The notes under the pieces were generated by a model that made no database searches, had not been told where the DNA came from, and saw nothing but the letters and a program-made list of their open reading frames with translations. Source: UBA6115 sp050952935 (GTDB lineage Bacteria; Bacillota; Clostridia; Christensenellales; Aristaeellaceae). From it: a DNA stretch of 64,000 bases. The position numbers and the translations under genes are program-made. Shown one piece after another: positions 61,882 through 64,000 of this stretch. Positions within the stretch are counted from its first letter, which is position 1, and each line of letters begins with the position of its first letter. The DNA is taken from contig JBMNLS010000001.1 of NCBI GenBank assembly GCA_050952935.1, positions 434,001-498,000 on the forward strand, written 5' to 3'.

Positions 61882-62816
61882 TGCGCATCGTATTTATGGG
61901 CACCCCGGAATACGCCGCCGCCTCGCTTAAGGCGCTGATTGGAGCAGGCTATGAGGTGGCGGGGGTGTTTACCCAGCCTGACAAGCCCAGGGGCCGGGGC
62001 GGCAAGGTGATTGCCCCGCCGGTCAAACAACTGGCGGAAAGCCACGGCATTCCTGTGTTTCAGCCCCGGCGCATCCGTCAGGATGGAGTGGATGACCTGA
62101 GGCGGTTGGCGCCTGATCTGTGCGTGACGGCGGCCTATGGGCAGATTTTGTCCCAGGAGATTCTGGACATCCCCCCTTTGGGCACGGTGAATGTGCACGC
62201 CTCCCTCCTTCCCCAATACCGGGGTTCTTCCCCGGTGCACTGGGCCATCCTGTCAGGGGAGGAGAAGACCGGCATCACCACCATGATGACAGACGCGGGG
62301 ATCGACACCGGGGACATTCTGATGCAGGCGGAAACTGACATCAAACCCGGTGAAACGGCGGGGGAGTTGACATGCCGCCTGGCGGACATCGGGGCTGAGC
62401 TGCTGATCAAAACCATCCGGGCGCTGGAGGCGGGGAACTGCCCCAGGCGCAAGCAGGATGAAAGCCGGATGAGCTATTTTCCGCTTCTTAGCCGGGAGCT
62501 GGGCGCCATTGACTGGCGGGAAACGGCCCGGCAGATTGTGAACCGTATTCACGGGCTGAATCCCTGGCCCTCGGCTTATTCGCCCTCTCCCTGGGGGCAG
62601 CTGAAGTTTCACCGGGCGGAGGAAACGGAAGGGAGCGGGCAGCCCGGCCAGATCCTTATGGCCGGCCCCAAAGAGGGCCTGGTGATTGCCGCCGGGGAGG
62701 GCGCTGTGCGCGTCCTGTCCCTGCAGGCGCCCGGCGGCAGAGCCATGGCGGCTACCGATTACCTGAGGGGACACCCCCTGCCGCCCGGGGCTGAAACGAT
62801 GAACGGAGAGGCGTAA
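61878..62816 (+). CDS. fmt: Methionyl-tRNA formyltransferase
   Basis: 312 residues. Formylates the initiator Met-tRNA, the partner reaction of peptide deformylase. Visible are RIVFMGTPEYAAASL, QPDKPRGRGGK, and the catalytic NVHASLLPQYRGSSPVHWA with Asn and His, plus the C-terminal tRNA-binding domain. ATG overlaps the def stop; rsmB starts one base after its stop. Confidence 0.96.
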   Translation: MMRIVFMGTPEYAAASLKALIGAGYEVAGVFTQPDKPRGRGGKVIAPPVKQLAESHGIPVFQPRRIRQDGVDDLRRLAPDLCVTAAYGQILSQEILDIPPLGTVNVHASLLPQYRGSSPVHWAILSGEEKTGITTMMTDAGIDTGDILMQAETDIKPGETAGELTCRLADIGAELLIKTIRALEAGNCPRRKQDESRMSYFPLLSRELGAIDWRETARQIVNRIHGLNPWPSAYSPSPWGQLKFHRAEETEGSGQPGQILMAGPKEGLVIAAGEGAVRVLSLQAPGGRAMAATDYLRGHPLPPGAETMNGEA

Positions 62817-64000
62817 ATGGATGGAAAAGAGGGGCGAAAGCCCCGATATGGAAAACCGGCGGACGGCAAACCCTTTGTGAAGCACGGCCCGGCCCGCAGC
62901 GGGCCCTATGGAAAACCCGCTGGGGACAGGGAGCCTGGCAAGCGCAGCGGCCCTTATGGCAAGCCTGCGGGGGACGAGAAGTTCGGTTCCCGGCAGGGCA
63001 GACCGATAGCGCCCCGGGGCCCCAGGCCCCCAAGGCCCCGCCCCGCGCCGGCCCGGCCTACGCTTTCCCCGGACGCGCGGCGCACAGCGCTGCTTGTCTT
63101 AAACCGGGTGTTGATTGACGAAGGTTTTGCTTCATTGTCCCTGGACGAGCAGTTCAGCCAGTCAAATATCAGCTTCCGGGATAAGCGCCTGGCCACGGCG
63201 CTGGTGTATACAACCCTTGAAAACTTGCTGAAGCTTGATTTCGCTATCGATCAGTTTTTAAAAGACCGAAGTGAAACGGATCCCCGGGTGATCAACCTCC
63301 TGCGCATGAGCGCCTGCCAGCTGCTGCTGATGGACCGGGTGCCGGACTTTGCCGCCGTGAATGAGGCGGTGAACCTGATCCGCGGCCTGGGCCTTGAGGC
63401 GCTGACGGGTTTGGTGAACGGGGTTTTGCGCTCTTTGATCCGGGAAAAGGAGAACATTCCCTGGCCCCGGGAGGGGGCGGACAACTACCTGAGCGTCACC
63501 TATTCGGCGCCGGATTTTCTGGTGTCGCGCCTGATGGCGGGCTATGGGGAGGAAGAAGCGGCCCGGATCATCGCCTTTAGAAAGCCGCGGCACGCTATCA
63601 CCATCCGGCGCAACAGCCTGCGGCTGAGCCGGAAGGAATTTGAGGACATGCTGGCCAAAAAGGTCTGGCAGGTGGAGCCGGGGATGCTGCCGGATGTGTA
63701 CTATGTTTCAGGCGCATCCTCCATCGCACGGGACAGCGATTTTCTGCAGGGGGCCTTCTCCATCCAGGGGGAGGGCAGCATGATGGCCGCCAGCGCCCTT
63801 GCGCCTGCTGTTGGCGCCCGGGTGCTGGATACCTGCGCCGCCCCCGGCGGCAAGACCTGCTTCCTGGCCGAGCAGATGCAAAACACCGGGCGCATCCATG
63901 CCTGGGATGTGCATGAGCACCGCATCAGGCTGCTGGAAGCCCAGCTGGAGCGCCTGCGGATATACAATGTGCGCCCCGCGGTGCGGGACGCCAGCATCCA
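62817..64000 (+). CDS. rsmB: 16S rRNA (cytosine-967) methyltransferase RsmB, 3'-truncated, with extended N terminus
   Basis: The frame is open to the window end (about 394 residues). Residues 1-83 are an extra, disordered segment rich in Gly, Pro, Arg and Lys, with SGPYGKPAGD repeated twice (near 29 and 47, plus weaker copies). From about residue 84 comes the NusB-like domain (ARRTALLVLNRVL), then the methyltransferase with the SAM-binding site DTCAAPGGKTCFLAEQM. It forms m5C in 16S rRNA. The catalytic Cys lies beyond the window. Position after fmt is the usual one. Confidence 0.9.
   Translation, partial: MDGKEGRKPRYGKPADGKPFVKHGPARSGPYGKPAGDREPGKRSGPYGKPAGDEKFGSRQGRPIAPRGPRPPRPRPAPARPTLSPDARRTALLVLNRVLIDEGFASLSLDEQFSQSNISFRDKRLATALVYTTLENLLKLDFAIDQFLKDRSETDPRVINLLRMSACQLLLMDRVPDFAAVNEAVNLIRGLGLEALTGLVNGVLRSLIREKENIPWPREGADNYLSVTYSAPDFLVSRLMAGYGEEEAARIIAFRKPRHAITIRRNSLRLSRKEFEDMLAKKVWQVEPGMLPDVYYVSGASSIARDSDFLQGAFSIQGEGSMMAASALAPAVGARVLDTCAAPGGKTCFLAEQMQNTGRIHAWDVHEHRIRLLEAQLERLRIYNVRPAVRDASI

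Overview
The window is chromosomal DNA from an anaerobic, moderately high-GC Firmicute of the class Clostridia. This is inferred from strong AGGAGG ribosome binding sites, SigA-type promoters, the housekeeping order yicC-gmk-rpoZ-coaBC-priA-def-fmt-rsmB, HemW, TRAP and BMP-type transport, and secreted proteins with Cys-rich 'CxxC...GH' modules. A Christensenellales-like lineage would fit, but I cannot prove it. No rRNA, tRNA or CRISPR array was found. Both ends of the window cut through genes.

1-11.4 kb: a 5'-truncated Cys-rich surface protein, a NAGPA-type phosphodiester glycosidase, an Lgt-like membrane protein, a secreted LRR protein, a CapA-type phosphoesterase, the moxR-DUF58-transglutaminase operon (minus) and pyruvate kinase (minus). 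11.4-15.5 kb (all minus): an ECF sigma factor with a putative membrane anti-sigma, a solitary but intact-looking phage terminase large subunit with a 55-residue partner, and an amidohydrolase. 15.6-19.2 kb: a TRAP transporter (dctP-dctQ-dctM) with an SDR dehydrogenase, driven by a near-consensus promoter overlapped by a palindrome.

19.5-31.3 kb (all plus): pyrimidine-nucleoside phosphorylase; an extracytoplasmic redox module (TlpA thioredoxin, a 48-residue CLEC membrane protein, a polyferredoxin membrane protein, a secreted protein); a 940-residue TPR-like membrane protein; acyltransferase, M29 aminopeptidase, HemW and an SH3-repeat protein. 31.5-34.4 kb: 4-alpha-glucanotransferase and thiolase.

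34.4-40 kb: two very similar mgtE magnesium transporter genes bracket a secreted alkylsulfatase-like metallo-beta-lactamase. Each mgtE has its own promoter, a structured leader RNA with a shared core, and an intrinsic terminator just before the ribosome binding site. This looks like a riboswitch or attenuator that is not the M-box, and it is the most interesting item here.

40-56 kb is mixed and accessory: Gfo/Idh/MocA oxidoreductase, FlK-like thioesterase, Na+/solute symporter, an IS4-family transposase, an AT-rich GGDEF/EAL protein, a two-component system followed by a radical SAM/DegV pair that shares its upstream box, and a minus-strand M20 hydrolase-BMP lipoprotein-KdgT permease operon. 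56-64 kb is the conserved housekeeping operon, ending in a truncated rsmB with an unusual repetitive N-terminal extension.
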